Source: Alphaproteobacteria bacterium
Lineage (GTDB): Bacteria; Pseudomonadota; Alphaproteobacteria; Rhodobacterales; Rhodobacteraceae
Reading direction: 5' to 3'
NCBI GenBank assembly: GCA_030433335.1
Contig: JAUILL010000015.1
Span: 1-64,000, forward strand
Length of the DNA stretch: 64,000 bases
In this document: in pieces, positions 19,080 through 29,091 of the stretch
Layout: the number at the start of each line of letters is the position of its first letter
Position numbering within the stretch: position 1 is the first letter of the stretch
The notes under the pieces: generated by a model
Seen by the model: the letters and a program-made list of their open reading frames with translations, nothing else
Told to the model about the DNA's origin: nothing
The model's database searches: none
Program-made: the position numbers and the translations under genes

Positions 19080-20507
19080 TTAATCGGCGTAAGCGGTAAT
19101 CACCTTAACTTCGCAGAAGTCCTCCAGCCCGAAATGACCGCCTTCGCGTCCGTTCCCAGAGGCTTTGACGCCGCCAAAGGGCGACCCCTTGGCCAGACCC
19201 TTGCCATTGGTCTGGATCATGCCCGCATGCAGGCGACGCGCCACGCGCATGCGTTTTGTATCGTCTTGGGACTGTACGTAGTGGGTCAGGCCATAGGGGG
19301 AATCGTTGGCGATCGCGATCGCCTCTTCCTCGGTGTCGAAGGGGATGATCGACAAGACAGGACCAAAGATCTCAGTTTGCGCGATTGTCATGTCGTTCGT
19401 TACATCGGCAAACACAGTCGGACGCACGAAATACCCGCGGTTCAGACCTGCAGGGCGACCGGTCCCACCGGCGGCGAGGCGCGCGCCCTCGTCGATGCCT
19501 TTCTGGATCAGGTCCTGAATTTTGTCGAACTGCAACTCGCTGACGACGGGGCCGATATGGGTGCCGTGCTCGTGACCCGAGGCGACTCCCCGTGTCTCGG
19601 CAGCCTTTACCGCATCCTCGACCGCTGCATCATAGCGTGAACGCTCGACCAGCATACGGGTGGGCGCATTGCACGACTGACCCGAGTTGTTGAAGCACTG
19701 CATGGCGCCGCGTGTCACCGCGTTGTCGTCCGCATCAGCGAACACGATATTCGCCCCTTTGCCGCCAAGTTCGAGGCTCACGCGTTTCAATGTGTCGGCT
19801 GCGGCTTTGCTGATCGCGATGCCCGCGCGGGTCGAGCCGGTGAAGCTGATCATTGCGACATCGGGGTGGGTCGACAGCTGCGTGCCCACGCCGGGGCCAT
19901 CACCGTTTACCAAATTAAAGACACCGGCGGGAACGCCAGCTTCGTCCATCATTTCGGCAAACAGAAGCGCAGAGAGCGGCGCGATTTCAGAGGGCTTCAA
20001 GACCATGGTGCAGCCCACCGCCAATGCGGGAATAACCTTGAGGCAGATCTGGTTCATGGGCCAGTTCCACGGGGTGATCAGGCCAACAACGCCGATCGGA
20101 TCCATCACGTGCATCTCGGTCGGTGTGAAACGGCGTTCGAATTCGAAATGCTCCAGCGCCTCAAGGAAACCTTCGGTGTGCCAAGAGCCTGCTCCGACTT
20201 GCTCTTCCAAGGACCAATCTTTGGGCGCACCCATCTCTGTGGTCATGGCATCCGCCATTTCCTGAGCGCGTTCATTGTAAATTTCTAGGAACTTTTTGAT
20301 CACATTTACGCGCTCAGCCAGCGGTTTGGCCGACCATGCCGGAAAGGCAGCTTTGGCCGCAGCGACCGCCGCATCGGTATCATCCTGTGATCCCAATGAG
20401 ATAACGGCTGCAACTTCCTCGGTCGAGGGGTCGATAACGTCGAAATCATGAGCCTGAGCCGGTGCGGTCCATTGACCGTTGATGTAGAACTCGCGCTTTT
20501 TGATCAT
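19080..20507 (-). CDS. NAD(P)-dependent aldehyde dehydrogenase
   Basis: 475 residues, ALDH superfamily. Motifs are TPWNWPMNQICLKVIPALA, FTGSTRAG, the general-base Glu in LELGGKGAN, the nucleophile Cys in NNSGQSCNAPTRM, and EIFGPVLS. It oxidises an aldehyde to a carboxylate; the specific aldehyde cannot be read from sequence. GGAGAA lies upstream of the ATG at 20507. It is divergent from the peroxiredoxin gene across 134 nt and is followed closely by the kinase-like gene. Confidence 0.9.
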   Translation of the reverse strand: MIKKREFYINGQWTAPAQAHDFDVIDPSTEEVAAVISLGSQDDTDAAVAAAKAAFPAWSAKPLAERVNVIKKFLEIYNERAQEMADAMTTEMGAPKDWSLEEQVGAGSWHTEGFLEALEHFEFERRFTPTEMHVMDPIGVVGLITPWNWPMNQICLKVIPALAVGCTMVLKPSEIAPLSALLFAEMMDEAGVPAGVFNLVNGDGPGVGTQLSTHPDVAMISFTGSTRAGIAISKAAADTLKRVSLELGGKGANIVFADADDNAVTRGAMQCFNNSGQSCNAPTRMLVERSRYDAAVEDAVKAAETRGVASGHEHGTHIGPVVSELQFDKIQDLIQKGIDEGARLAAGGTGRPAGLNRGYFVRPTVFADVTNDMTIAQTEIFGPVLSIIPFDTEEEAIAIANDSPYGLTHYVQSQDDTKRMRVARRLHAGMIQTNGKGLAKGSPFGGVKASGNGREGGHFGLEDFCEVKVITAYAD

Positions 20508-20641
20508 AATATTTTCTCCATAGAGCTAGCGTCAATGTGTCACCGCATAGAGGTTCTGACAAGAGAGGGGGTGACGCCGCGCAGGTAAATTCCTACGTAA
20601 GGGACCGACTGCAATTTCCATGACCTAAGGAGGGTATTTCC

Positions 20642-21289
20642 ATGGGCCTGCGCATTAATGATATTGTGCCTAACCTGACGCTGACAACCGATCAGGGCGA
20701 GTTTTCGTTCCACGACTGGATCGGCGATTCTTGGGCAATCCTGTTCTCGCACCCCAAAGACTTCACCCCCGTCTGCACCACCGAATTCGGCGCGGTTTCG
20801 CAGCTGGCCGACGAGTGGGAAAAGCGCGGCGTCAAAGTGATCGGCCTGTCGGTTGATGGCGTCGAAGAGCACAAGCAGTGGAAGGGCGACATCGAAACCT
20901 ATTCCGGTGCCAAAGCGACCTTCCCGATCATCGCGGACACCGATTTGACCGTCTCCAAGGCATTCGACATGTTGCCCGCTGATGCGTATCTGCCCGATGG
21001 CCGCACCGCTGCGGACTCGGCGTCGGTTCGTTCTGTGTTCATCATCAGCCCCGACAAGAAACTGCAGCTGTCGATGACCTACCCGATGTCGGTTGGTCGT
21101 AACTTTGCCGAGGTTCTGCGCGCTGTTGATGGCCTGCAGAAAACCTTTGGCGCGCCGCTTGCGACCCCCGCGAACTGGACCGAAGGTCAGGACGTCATCA
21201 TCGCACTGTCCCTGAACGATGAGCAGGCAAAAGAGAAGTTTGGCGATTTTGAAGCCAAGCTGCCCTATCTGCGCACCACCAAAGCCTGA
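20642..21289 (+). CDS. 1-Cys peroxiredoxin (Prx6 type)
   Basis: 215 residues. The peroxidatic Cys45 is in HPKDFTPVCTTEFG, and the long C-terminal dimer domain (YPMSVGRNFAEVLRAVDGLQ, ATPANWTEGQDVI) marks the Prx6 branch. No resolving Cys is present, so an external thiol is needed. It reduces hydrogen and alkyl peroxides. TAAGGAGGG gives a strong ribosome-binding site. It is a single-gene transcript with its own terminator. Confidence 0.93.
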   Translation: MGLRINDIVPNLTLTTDQGEFSFHDWIGDSWAILFSHPKDFTPVCTTEFGAVSQLADEWEKRGVKVIGLSVDGVEEHKQWKGDIETYSGAKATFPIIADTDLTVSKAFDMLPADAYLPDGRTAADSASVRSVFIISPDKKLQLSMTYPMSVGRNFAEVLRAVDGLQKTFGAPLATPANWTEGQDVIIALSLNDEQAKEKFGDFEAKLPYLRTTKA

Positions 21290-21309
21290 TCACGGCGGTT
21301 GGACTTTCC

Positions 21310-21341
21310 AAGGGGCCTCGCAGCGATGCGGGGCCCTTTTT
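21310..21341 (+). terminator. Terminator after the peroxiredoxin gene
   Basis: A 13-bp stem with two G-T wobbles (arms 21310-21322 and 21327-21339) and a GCGA loop, ending in a five-T run. It lies about 20 nt after the stop codon. Confidence 0.85.
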
Positions 21342-21359
21342 CTATGCGGATGGACAACG

Positions 21360-21384
21360 AAAAAGGCTCCGCCGAAGCGGAGCC
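21360..21384 (-). terminator. Terminator after pnp
   Basis: Perfect 9-bp stem AGGCTCCGC / GCGGAGCCT around a four-base loop (TTCG when read on the minus strand). On the minus strand it is followed by a short T-run, 25 nt past the pnp stop. Confidence 0.7.
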
Positions 21385-21409
21385 TTCTGAATTTCTGAAA
21401 GAAACCCGA

Positions 21410-23542
21410 TTACTCGGCTTTTTCTTCCTGAGCGATTTCCTGACCGGTTTCTTGGTCGATCATCTTCATGGCCAGACGGACTTTGCCGCGGTCATCGAAG
21501 CCCAGCAGCTTGACCCATACTTCCTGACCTTCTTTGACGACGTCCGAGGGATGGTTCACGCGGCGTGCTTCCAGCTGGGACACGTGTACCAGACCGTCGC
21601 GCTTGCCGAAGAAGTTCACGAAGGCGCCGAAATCGACGATCTTCACGACTTTGCCTTTGTAGATCTGGCCAACTTCGGGCTCTGCCACGATCGAGTAGAT
21701 CATGTCGTAGGCCTTCTGGATGGCTTCACCGTTCGACGATGCGATCTTGATGATGCCGTCGTCGTTGATGTCGACCTTCGCGCCCGAGGTTTCCACGATT
21801 TCGCGGATGACCTTGCCGCCCGAACCGATCACTTCACGGATCTTGTCGGTGGGGATCTGCATGGTTTCGATACGCGGTGCGTGGACCGAGAATTCGCCAG
21901 CCGAAGTCAGCGCTTTGGACATCTCACCCAGAATGTGCATGCGGCCGTCTTTGGCCTGAGCCAGAGCCTGCTTCATGATCTCGGCGGTGATGCCTGCAAC
22001 CTTGATGTCCATCTGCAGCGAGGTGATGCCGTTTTCGGTACCTGCTACTTTGAAGTCCATGTCGCCAAGGTGGTCTTCGTCACCCAGAATGTCGGTCAGA
22101 ACCGCAAAGCGGCCGTCGTCTTCTAGGATCAGACCCATTGCAACGCCAGCAACCGGAGCGGTCAGCGGAACGCCTGCGTCCATCATCGACAGCGAGCCAC
22201 CACAGACCGACGCCATCGAGGACGAGCCGTTCGATTCGGTGATCTCGGACACGACGCGGATGGTGTAGGGGAAGTCGGTTGCCGCGGGCAGAACAGCCTG
22301 CAGCGCGCGCCATGCCAGTTTACCGTGGCCGATTTCGCGGCGACCGGGCGAACCAACGCGGCCTACTTCACCAACCGAGTAGGGAGGGAAGTTGTAGTGC
22401 AGCAGGAAGTTCGAACGCGAGTTGCCGTGCAGGGCGTCGATGATCTGCTCGTCGTCGCCGGTGCCCAGAGTGGTCACAACCAGACCCTGAGTTTCGCCGC
22501 GGGTGAACAAAGCCGAACCGTGGGTACGGGGCAGGATGCCAACTTCGGACGAGATCGCGCGAACATCGGTGTTCGAACGGCCGTCGATACGTGCGCCGCC
22601 ATTGATGACGTCGCCGCGCAGGATCGAGCTTTCCAGTTTCTTGAACGCCGAACCGAGGTTGCTGTCTGCCAGCTCTTCCTCGGTCAGGGTCGCTTTGACA
22701 GCGTCACGCGCCGCAGCAACGGCGTTCACACGCTCTTGCTTGTCCTTGATCGCGAAGGCTGCGCGCATCTGCTCTTCACCAGCGGCTTTAACCTTGGCGT
22801 AGAGCTCGCTGTAATCGGGCGCGACGAAGTTGAAGGGCTCTTTCGCGCACTCTTCGGCCAAGCTGATGATCAGATCAACAACAGGCTTGATTGCGTCGTG
22901 GCCGAATTGGACAGCACCCAGCATTTCTTCTTCGGTCAGCTCGTAAGCTTCCGACTCGACCATCATCACGGCGTCTTTGGTGCCGGCGATAACCAGGTCC
23001 AGACGTTGCTCGGGGTTCGAGCGCAGGTGATCCATATCCTCGACCGAGGGGTTCAGGACGTATTCGCCGTTCGAGAAGCCAACGCGTGCGCCAGCGATCG
23101 GACCCATGAAGGGAACGCCCGAAATGGTCAGAGCAGCCGAAGCAGCGATCATTGCAACGACGTCGGGGTCGTTAACCAGATCGTGGCTCAGCACGGTGCA
23201 CATCACCAGAACTTCGTGCTTGAAGCCGCCGACGAACAGCGGGCGGATCGGACGGTCGATCAGACGAGCGGTCAGGGTCTCTTTTTCCGAGGGACGCGCT
23301 TCGCGCTTGAAGAAGCCACCGGGGATCTTACCGGCTGCGTAGTATTTTTCCTGATAGTGGACGGTCAGGGGGAAGAAGTCCTGACCCGGCTTTGCCTCTT
23401 TGGCAAAGGTCACGTTCGCCATAACCGAGGTCTCACCCAAGGTGGCGATCACGGTACCGTCTGCCTGGCGGGCAACCTTACCGGTTTCCAGAGTGAGGGT
23501 TTCATCGCCCCACTGCATAGATTTTTTGAATTCGTTGAACAT
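21410..23542 (-). CDS. pnp: Polyribonucleotide nucleotidyltransferase (PNPase)
   Basis: 710 residues, full length. Two RNase PH-like domains are visible ([40 protein letters not shown]), then a KH domain ([20 protein letters not shown]) and an S1 domain ([20 protein letters not shown]). It degrades RNA from the 3' end by phosphorolysis and acts with RNase E. It normally sits directly downstream of rpsO; here rpsO is 12.6 kb away at 36.2 kb, with the urea block between them. Confidence 0.98.
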   Translation of the reverse strand: MFNEFKKSMQWGDETLTLETGKVARQADGTVIATLGETSVMANVTFAKEAKPGQDFFPLTVHYQEKYYAAGKIPGGFFKREARPSEKETLTARLIDRPIRPLFVGGFKHEVLVMCTVLSHDLVNDPDVVAMIAASAALTISGVPFMGPIAGARVGFSNGEYVLNPSVEDMDHLRSNPEQRLDLVIAGTKDAVMMVESEAYELTEEEMLGAVQFGHDAIKPVVDLIISLAEECAKEPFNFVAPDYSELYAKVKAAGEEQMRAAFAIKDKQERVNAVAAARDAVKATLTEEELADSNLGSAFKKLESSILRGDVINGGARIDGRSNTDVRAISSEVGILPRTHGSALFTRGETQGLVVTTLGTGDDEQIIDALHGNSRSNFLLHYNFPPYSVGEVGRVGSPGRREIGHGKLAWRALQAVLPAATDFPYTIRVVSEITESNGSSSMASVCGGSLSMMDAGVPLTAPVAGVAMGLILEDDGRFAVLTDILGDEDHLGDMDFKVAGTENGITSLQMDIKVAGITAEIMKQALAQAKDGRMHILGEMSKALTSAGEFSVHAPRIETMQIPTDKIREVIGSGGKVIREIVETSGAKVDINDDGIIKIASSNGEAIQKAYDMIYSIVAEPEVGQIYKGKVVKIVDFGAFVNFFGKRDGLVHVSQLEARRVNHPSDVVKEGQEVWVKLLGFDDRGKVRLAMKMIDQETGQEIAQEEKAE

Positions 23543-23910
23543 CAGCGTATCCTAGCTGGGAGCTCTTCCAAGCCCTCTTGGGGCTCCCGTTTGCATGGCG
23601 GCCCCATTGCCGCCGACCTCAATCATCATTCTCTTTCACGGTGCGGAGGTCTGCGCACCACGTCTCAGATTGGGCCGCCATACACGAAATTCCCTATTTG
23701 GGAAAGAGATCGTTTCAAATGGTCATGCTGAAGGTTGGGGTCGCGCAAACGGAGCGGAAAAGCCAGCAGAGCCGCTCTCTTGTTCTAAAGTCTCATGAGC
23801 GCCTGTGCATAAACCTGTGTAATAAATTGTCAGTTTGGGTGACATATCGGAAATAATATTGTATATAAAAAAGAGAGTTAACGAGTAGATATAATAAGAG
23901 TACCAATTTA
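23543..23910. other. AT-rich intergenic region upstream of pnp and the DUF6985-like gene
   Basis: 368 nt between divergent genes, where rpsO would normally end. The right-hand 110 nt (about 23800-23910) are strikingly AT-rich for this genome. They contain TATAAT at 23890-23895, but without a properly spaced -35 and only 15 nt from the start codon. It presumably holds the pnp promoter and that of the rightward gene. No RNA gene or repeat was recognised. Confidence 0.5.
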
Positions 23911-24423
23911 ATGGCTCATTCAGCACTACATTTCGTGGCTGCAAATCCTATTGCACCCACACTCCCTCACGTGCCCGCTGTGGTCCGTGTTCCCTTTCTA
24001 AACGACGACATTCTGCCCGTAAAAGGCTACTTTGAAAGTGGCTGCTGCGAGAGGGCAGTTGTTGCGATCCGCAACTTGGAGAAATCCCCGGCCTGCCTGA
24101 TTGAGACAATTCAGGAGTATATGTGGCTGGCGGCCTGCGAGTTTCTTGCAGAGTATGGTTCTCTCGAAGATACGCTATGGGATCACATCGCGAAAGAAGC
24201 GCAAGTGTCGGGTAAGCGCTGGGGGCTCAGTGGTCCGACAGGCCCAAACAACATCATGTCTTTTGTCAGTCTGACCGAAGTTCAACTGATGTGCGCCACA
24301 GGTCCTGATGGTTCAGAGCGCATCATGATTTCGGTGACGGGCGATTGCGCATGGGATGCCGAGTTCGGCGTTGCGATCCTCCTTGATCAAGAGGGTCGCC
24401 TCATCACGGCTGGAAACGCCTAG
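23911..24423 (+). CDS. Hypothetical protein, DUF6985-like
   Basis: 170 residues with no signal peptide or membrane segment. The C-terminal stretch RIMISVTGDCAWDAEFGVAI followed by LLDQEGRL resembles the DUF6985 domain. That domain is common in lone proteins and in putative immunity proteins; the resemblance is from memory. It has a weak ribosome-binding site and an AT-rich upstream region, and it ends in a strong bidirectional terminator. This suggests an independently acquired single-gene unit beside the urea block. Function unknown. Confidence 0.7.
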   Translation: MAHSALHFVAANPIAPTLPHVPAVVRVPFLNDDILPVKGYFESGCCERAVVAIRNLEKSPACLIETIQEYMWLAACEFLAEYGSLEDTLWDHIAKEAQVSGKRWGLSGPTGPNNIMSFVSLTEVQLMCATGPDGSERIMISVTGDCAWDAEFGVAILLDQEGRLITAGNA

Positions 24424-24433
24424 GCTTAGAAGT

Positions 24434-24463
24434 AAAAAGCGCGCCGTTTCGGGCGCGCTTTTT
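24434..24463. terminator. Bidirectional terminator between the DUF6985-like gene and urtE
   Basis: Perfect 12-bp stem, AAAAAGCGCGCC / GGCGCGCTTTTT, with loop GTTTCG. The A and T runs make it functional in both directions for the two convergent genes. Confidence 0.9.
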
Positions 24464-24465
24464 CT

Positions 24466-25161
24466 TTATACGGAGACCAGTTCCAGAACCTTGTCTCTTG
24501 TCGTGTCAGCCTTGGCTTTCGAGAGAATGACCTCTCCGCGCCGCAAAGCGACGAATTGATCCGCCAGATCCCACGCAAAATCAAAGTACTGCTCGACCAG
24601 AACGATGGCCATTTGCCCTTGGCCGCGCAGGTGTTTGATGACCTCGCCGATGTGCTGGATGATGTTGGGCTGAATGCCTTCGGTGGGTTCGTCCAGTAGC
24701 AAGAGCTTTGGCTTGGTGATCAAAGCGCGGGCGATGGCCAACTGTTGTTGTTGACCGCCAGACAAGTCACCGCCGCGTCGCGCGGTCATCTGTTTCAATA
24801 CTGGAAACAATTCATAAATTTCGTCGGGAACGAAGTGCTCTTCTTTCGGAAGGCAGGCGAAACCGGTTTCCAGGTTTTCCTTTACGGTCAGCAGCGGAAA
24901 GATGTCGCGTCCTTGGGGGACGATGGCGATACCCTTCTGCGCCAAGGCATGCGCGGGTAGAACAGACAGGTCCTCACCATCCAGCGAAACTGTACCGCCA
25001 GAGCGTGGGTGCGTGCCTGAGATCGCTTTGATCAAGCTGGTTTTGCCAACCCCGTTTGGCCCCATCACGCAGGTGATCTCGCCGGTCAGAGCGTTCATCG
25101 AAATGCCGTTCAGGATTTTGCTGTGCCCATAATGCAGGGTTAAATCATTCACATAGAGCAT
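24466..25161 (-). CDS. urtE: Urea ABC transporter ATP-binding subunit UrtE
   Basis: 231 residues, LivF-type ABC ATPase: Walker A GPNGVGKTS, signature LSGGQQQQLAIARAL, Walker B LLLLDEPTEGIQPNII. The EPTEGIQPNIIQ variant is characteristic of UrtE. It is the last gene of urtABCDE, placed 3 nt after urtD, and supplies ATP hydrolysis for high-affinity urea uptake. Confidence 0.95.
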   Translation of the reverse strand: MLYVNDLTLHYGHSKILNGISMNALTGEITCVMGPNGVGKTSLIKAISGTHPRSGGTVSLDGEDLSVLPAHALAQKGIAIVPQGRDIFPLLTVKENLETGFACLPKEEHFVPDEIYELFPVLKQMTARRGGDLSGGQQQQLAIARALITKPKLLLLDEPTEGIQPNIIQHIGEVIKHLRGQGQMAIVLVEQYFDFAWDLADQFVALRRGEVILSKAKADTTRDKVLELVSV

Positions 25162-25164
25162 CGT

Positions 25165-25902
25165 TCAGCGTCCCAGATATACGTCGATGACTTCTTGGTT
25201 CGAGGTCACATGGTCCAAGCTGCCCTCTGCCAGAACAGAGCCTTCGTGCAGCACGGTCACTTTGCAGTTCAGGCGGCGGATGAATTCCATGTCGTGCTCA
25301 ACGACGACAACCGCGCGGGTTTTTGCAGCCTCAACCAGCAGGTTGGTGGTGTGCTCGCGCTCTGACGGGGTCATGCCCGCCGCAGGCTCATCGACCAGCA
25401 GCAACTGCGGGTCCTGCGCCAGCAGCATCCCGATCTCGAGCCATTGCTTCTGTCCGTGGCTGAGCTCGCCCGAAGGACGCGAGAATTCGCTGAGCAAACC
25501 GATCTCGTCCGCCAACTGCTCCAGCCGCGCGTTGTCAGCGCCGGGGCGGTATTTCAGCACGTCCCACACAGAGCGGCCGCGTTTCAGAGCCATCATCAGG
25601 TTGTCGCGAACGCTTTGGTCCTCGAATACCGTGGGTTTCTGGAATTTGCGGCAGACCCCTTGTTGGGCGATCTTGGCCTCGGACATTCCGAGTAGAGAGA
25701 TTGATCGATCGCCCCAGATGACGCGGCCCTCGTCGGGCTTGGTCTTGCCGGTGATGATGTCCATGAACGTGGTTTTGCCCGCGCCGTTGGGACCGATCAC
25801 GGCCCGCAGCTCGGCCTTGCCAATCTGGAAGGACAGGTTGTTGATCGCCTTGAACCCGTCAAAACTGACCGAGACGCCGGAGACTTCGAGAAGGGTGCTC
25901 AT
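25165..25902 (-). CDS. urtD: Urea ABC transporter ATP-binding subunit UrtD
   Basis: 245 residues, LivG-type ABC ATPase: Walker A GPNGAGKTT, signature LSHGQKQWLEIGMLL, Walker B LLLVDEPAAGMTPSE. The LSHGQKQWLEIGM signature, unlike the usual LSGGQ, is the hallmark of UrtD. The start overlaps the urtC stop by 4 nt. Confidence 0.95.
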   Translation of the reverse strand: MSTLLEVSGVSVSFDGFKAINNLSFQIGKAELRAVIGPNGAGKTTFMDIITGKTKPDEGRVIWGDRSISLLGMSEAKIAQQGVCRKFQKPTVFEDQSVRDNLMMALKRGRSVWDVLKYRPGADNARLEQLADEIGLLSEFSRPSGELSHGQKQWLEIGMLLAQDPQLLLVDEPAAGMTPSEREHTTNLLVEAAKTRAVVVVEHDMEFIRRLNCKVTVLHEGSVLAEGSLDHVTSNQEVIDVYLGR

Positions 25903-27068
25903 TTCTGCACCTCCTTGCGTTTCAGCAGGTCAAACAGACCGCCGATGCCTTTGGGGGCGTACAGCGTGACCAGCACAAAGCTGATCCCCAGCAGCACCTG
26001 CCACCAGTCCACCCAAGAAATGGTGTAGAACCCAAGCGGGATGTCGGGGGCCTGACCACCGGTAAACCAAGTGGACAAGAGGCTGACAAACGCCGCACCG
26101 ATCACCGCGCCATACAAACGCCCACGGCCACCGATCGCGACCCAAACGGCCAAGTAGATCGAGGCAATGGGCATAATCTCGGCGGGGTTAATGATGCCAG
26201 CTTGGGGGTAGTAGAGGGCACCTGCCACAGCGGCCACAATCGCGGTCACAGTGAACAGGAACAGCTTGTAGTGCTCGACCTCATAGCCAAGGAACCGAAC
26301 GCGCTGTTCGTTGTCACGGATGCCTTTGACGACCATGCCGAACTTGCCCGACAGCATCATGGTAAAGAACACATAACCAAACCCGAGCGCCGCCGCAGAG
26401 GCCCAGAGGAACCACATCGAAATCTCGGACTGAGGCGCAGTGACATGGGGCAGGTTCTGCAGGCCGGACAGACCGTTGTTGCCGCGCAACCCGCTGTCGT
26501 TCTGGAACAGATACAGCGCCAGCGCCAACGTCATCGCTTGGGTCAGAATCGACAGGTACACGCCGGTGACGCGGCTGCGGAAGGCCAGCCAACCAAAGAC
26601 CAGCGCCAGAATGCCGGGGACGGCGACGACGAGGATCAGCTGCAGGGTCAGGCTGTGCGCAAAACTCCAGATCAGCGGGAAGTCAGAGCTGCCGACCACG
26701 CCGAAAATCTGGGTGGCGATGGCGTCGCTGATCTCGGTCTCTGTCGGCGGGATGGTCTGGTTTTCAAGGCTGCGCAGAACGACCTCTTTGGTGCGTTCGT
26801 ACATCAGCCACATGCCGATCATGTAGCCGCCAAGGCCGAAGAAGGCGAAGTGCCCAAGGCTCAGGATGCCCGCATAACCCCAGATCACGTCCATCGCTAT
26901 GGCGACGAGGCATAGGCACAGGGTCTTACCCAGGGTCTTCACGAAGCTGGTCGAGACGAGGCCGGAGCCATAGGCCTCGGAGAACACGGTGATCGCCAGA
27001 GTGAACAGTGCCAAGAGGGCCAGAAAGACCAGCATGGTCGGGTGGTTTTTGAGGAAAGACTTACCCAT
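25899..27068 (-). CDS. urtC: Urea ABC transporter permease UrtC
   Basis: 389 residues, LivM-type inner-membrane permease with about ten hydrophobic segments. Conserved blocks are DVIWGYAGILSLGHFAFFGL, NDSGLRGNNGLSGLQN and GVYLSILTQAMTLALALY. The ATG at 27068, with GGAG about 10 nt upstream, avoids overlap with urtB. A start at 27104 would add a polar tail that reads into urtB. Confidence 0.95.
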   Translation of the reverse strand: MGKSFLKNHPTMLVFLALLALFTLAITVFSEAYGSGLVSTSFVKTLGKTLCLCLVAIAMDVIWGYAGILSLGHFAFFGLGGYMIGMWLMYERTKEVVLRSLENQTIPPTETEISDAIATQIFGVVGSSDFPLIWSFAHSLTLQLILVVAVPGILALVFGWLAFRSRVTGVYLSILTQAMTLALALYLFQNDSGLRGNNGLSGLQNLPHVTAPQSEISMWFLWASAAALGFGYVFFTMMLSGKFGMVVKGIRDNEQRVRFLGYEVEHYKLFLFTVTAIVAAVAGALYYPQAGIINPAEIMPIASIYLAVWVAIGGRGRLYGAVIGAAFVSLLSTWFTGGQAPDIPLGFYTISWVDWWQVLLGISFVLVTLYAPKGIGGLFDLLKRKEVQK

Positions 27069-27072
27069 CGGA

Positions 27073-29013
27073 TCAATCTCCTGCGGCGCGGCCCTTGAGG
27101 GCAACGATGCCTCGGGGGCGGAACTGGATGAAGATGATGATAAAGATGATCATGAAGGTCTGAGCCGCCAGTGTGTTGGACGGGTTCAGCCATTCGATCC
27201 CCTTTTGCAGCGTGCCGATCATGGCAGCACCGGCAAGGGTGCCCCAGATGTTGCCGACGCCGCCGACCACAACGGTCATGAAGCTTTGGACGATGTAGTC
27301 GTTACCAAGCTCGGACGTGACCTTAGCGAACAGGCCAATTGCGACGCCAGCGATGCCCGCGATGCCGGAACCAAGGCCGAAGGTCAGCATGTTCACCTTA
27401 TCAGGGTTAATGCCCATAGAGGACGCCATGCGCGGGTTCTGCGTGACGGCGCGGGTCTCCAGACCCAAACGGGTCTTCTTCATGATGAAGAGGAAGAGGA
27501 ACAGGAAGCAAAGGGCCAGCACGAAGATCGCGATACGGATGTAGCTGATGGAAACCACGTCGTTCAGGACCCACGCGCCATCCAGCCAACCGGGGGCGGT
27601 CAGGGGGCGGGCCTGTGTGCCAAAGATGTTCTTGGCCAGCTGCTGCAGCGCGATCGAGATGCCGAAGGTCGCGAGCAGGGTTTCAAGCGGGCGGTGATAG
27701 AGCTTGCGGATGACCAGACGCTCCATCGCGACACCTGCGGCAAAGGTGATGATGAAAGCCAGCGGCAGCGCCACGACCAGCGATAAGGTGTGGTTCGGGA
27801 TGACTTGCTGAACCACATAGCCCGTGTAGGCACCCATCATGATGAACTCGCCGTGGGCCATGTTGATTACGCCCATCACGCCAAAGGTGATGGCCAGACC
27901 GATCGCCGCAAGGAAGTAGATCGACGCCAGCGACAGGGCATCAAGGCCAAGGTCCGCAGCTTGGTTCAGGCCGACGTTCAGGTCGATGGCCTTGAGCGCG
28001 GATTGTGCGGCCTTGGTCACATCGCCGTTGGGTTCGTTGTAGGCGTCGTAGATGACGTGGGTCCGCAATTTTTCGTCCACCTCTTCGGCGGAAACAAAGG
28101 GCGGCACGGTGTCCGCGGCCGCCAGTGCGCGATAGGCTTCATCACGCGCTTCGGGGGTGTCGAGGTCTGCGACCGGAACGCCGCCGACCTGACCGTCAAC
28201 GATGTTCGCAGCCAGAATGTCTTTGATCGCGGCGGGGGTCAGGCGTTTGGTCGCGAACCCTGCTTCGACCAGCGCGGCATAAGCCTCGTCGCGGGTGATG
28301 TCTTCGCCAAGGCGCATGATTTTGGCAACATTCTCGCCTGCGGGGATCACGTCGGTGACTTTGCGGGTGGTCGCCAGCAAGGGGTTCAGCGCCGCACGTA
28401 CTTCGAGATTCAAATCACCGGAGACGCCGTTGATGGCCTCGACACGCTGTTCGGGTGTTTCGGCAAAGGCGATCGACAGCAGTTTGACCAGACGCTCTTT
28501 GCGGGCGCGGATCGCGCGGTTCTCTTCACCTTCGATCGAGGCTTGCAGCGGTGCCAGATGCTCTGCTTCGGGGCGGCGTGCAATCGACTCGAGCGCGTCC
28601 AGACGGCGCGCTTCGTTCGGGTCAGAGAGTTGGAACTGGACCAGCGCGCTCGAAATCAAGCGGCGCACGCCCGCGTTGGGCTTCAGTTGGTCGGCAGCGG
28701 ATTTTTCCGTCTCGATCTCTTCGCCGGTGTCCACATCGGTCAAAGTCAGCGCTTGGCCCTGCGCTTTGCCGATAAAGAACAGGCCGTCTTCAGCGCGCTG
28801 CCAGAGGTTCTTGGCTTCCCATGCCTGCATCATGCGCTGGGCTTGATCCAGTCCACTGGAAGCAATGTCGTCGATCGCCGGAGAGATGGTTTTGCGAGAG
28901 GGTTTTTCGATCAGGGCGCGGTGCTCTTGCAGGATATCTTGCAAAGGCCCCTCGGCATGACCGACCGAGGCCCAAGCCAGCACGGCAAGGCACGCAAATA
29001 ACAGTCGTTTCAT
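27073..29013 (-). CDS. urtB: Urea ABC transporter permease UrtB
   Basis: 646 residues. A signal peptide (1-20, GHAEG) leads a periplasmic helical domain of about 300 residues rich in HEAT-like repeats. Then comes a LivH-type permease (about 355-640) with GLAITFGVMGVINMAHGEF, ATFGISIALQQLAKN and VQSFMTVVVGGVGNIWG. This long form is normal for UrtB and absent from ordinary branched-chain amino-acid LivH permeases. It lies 4 nt before urtC. Confidence 0.95.
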   Translation of the reverse strand: MKRLLFACLAVLAWASVGHAEGPLQDILQEHRALIEKPSRKTISPAIDDIASSGLDQAQRMMQAWEAKNLWQRAEDGLFFIGKAQGQALTLTDVDTGEEIETEKSAADQLKPNAGVRRLISSALVQFQLSDPNEARRLDALESIARRPEAEHLAPLQASIEGEENRAIRARKERLVKLLSIAFAETPEQRVEAINGVSGDLNLEVRAALNPLLATTRKVTDVIPAGENVAKIMRLGEDITRDEAYAALVEAGFATKRLTPAAIKDILAANIVDGQVGGVPVADLDTPEARDEAYRALAAADTVPPFVSAEEVDEKLRTHVIYDAYNEPNGDVTKAAQSALKAIDLNVGLNQAADLGLDALSLASIYFLAAIGLAITFGVMGVINMAHGEFIMMGAYTGYVVQQVIPNHTLSLVVALPLAFIITFAAGVAMERLVIRKLYHRPLETLLATFGISIALQQLAKNIFGTQARPLTAPGWLDGAWVLNDVVSISYIRIAIFVLALCFLFLFLFIMKKTRLGLETRAVTQNPRMASSMGINPDKVNMLTFGLGSGIAGIAGVAIGLFAKVTSELGNDYIVQSFMTVVVGGVGNIWGTLAGAAMIGTLQKGIEWLNPSNTLAAQTFMIIFIIIFIQFRPRGIVALKGRAAGD

Positions 29014-29091
29014 GGAAAAAGCCGCCGGTATTTGAGGAGGGCGTAAGAAGTCAGAGGGGGCGCGTGGCCCCCTCTGGATGGTTCGATGCGA

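Noticed and set aside
23890-23895. Perfect TATAAT box before the DUF6985-like gene
   Set aside because: No -35 hexamer at 16-18 nt, and transcription would begin only about 9 nt from the ATG. Probably chance in AT-rich DNA.
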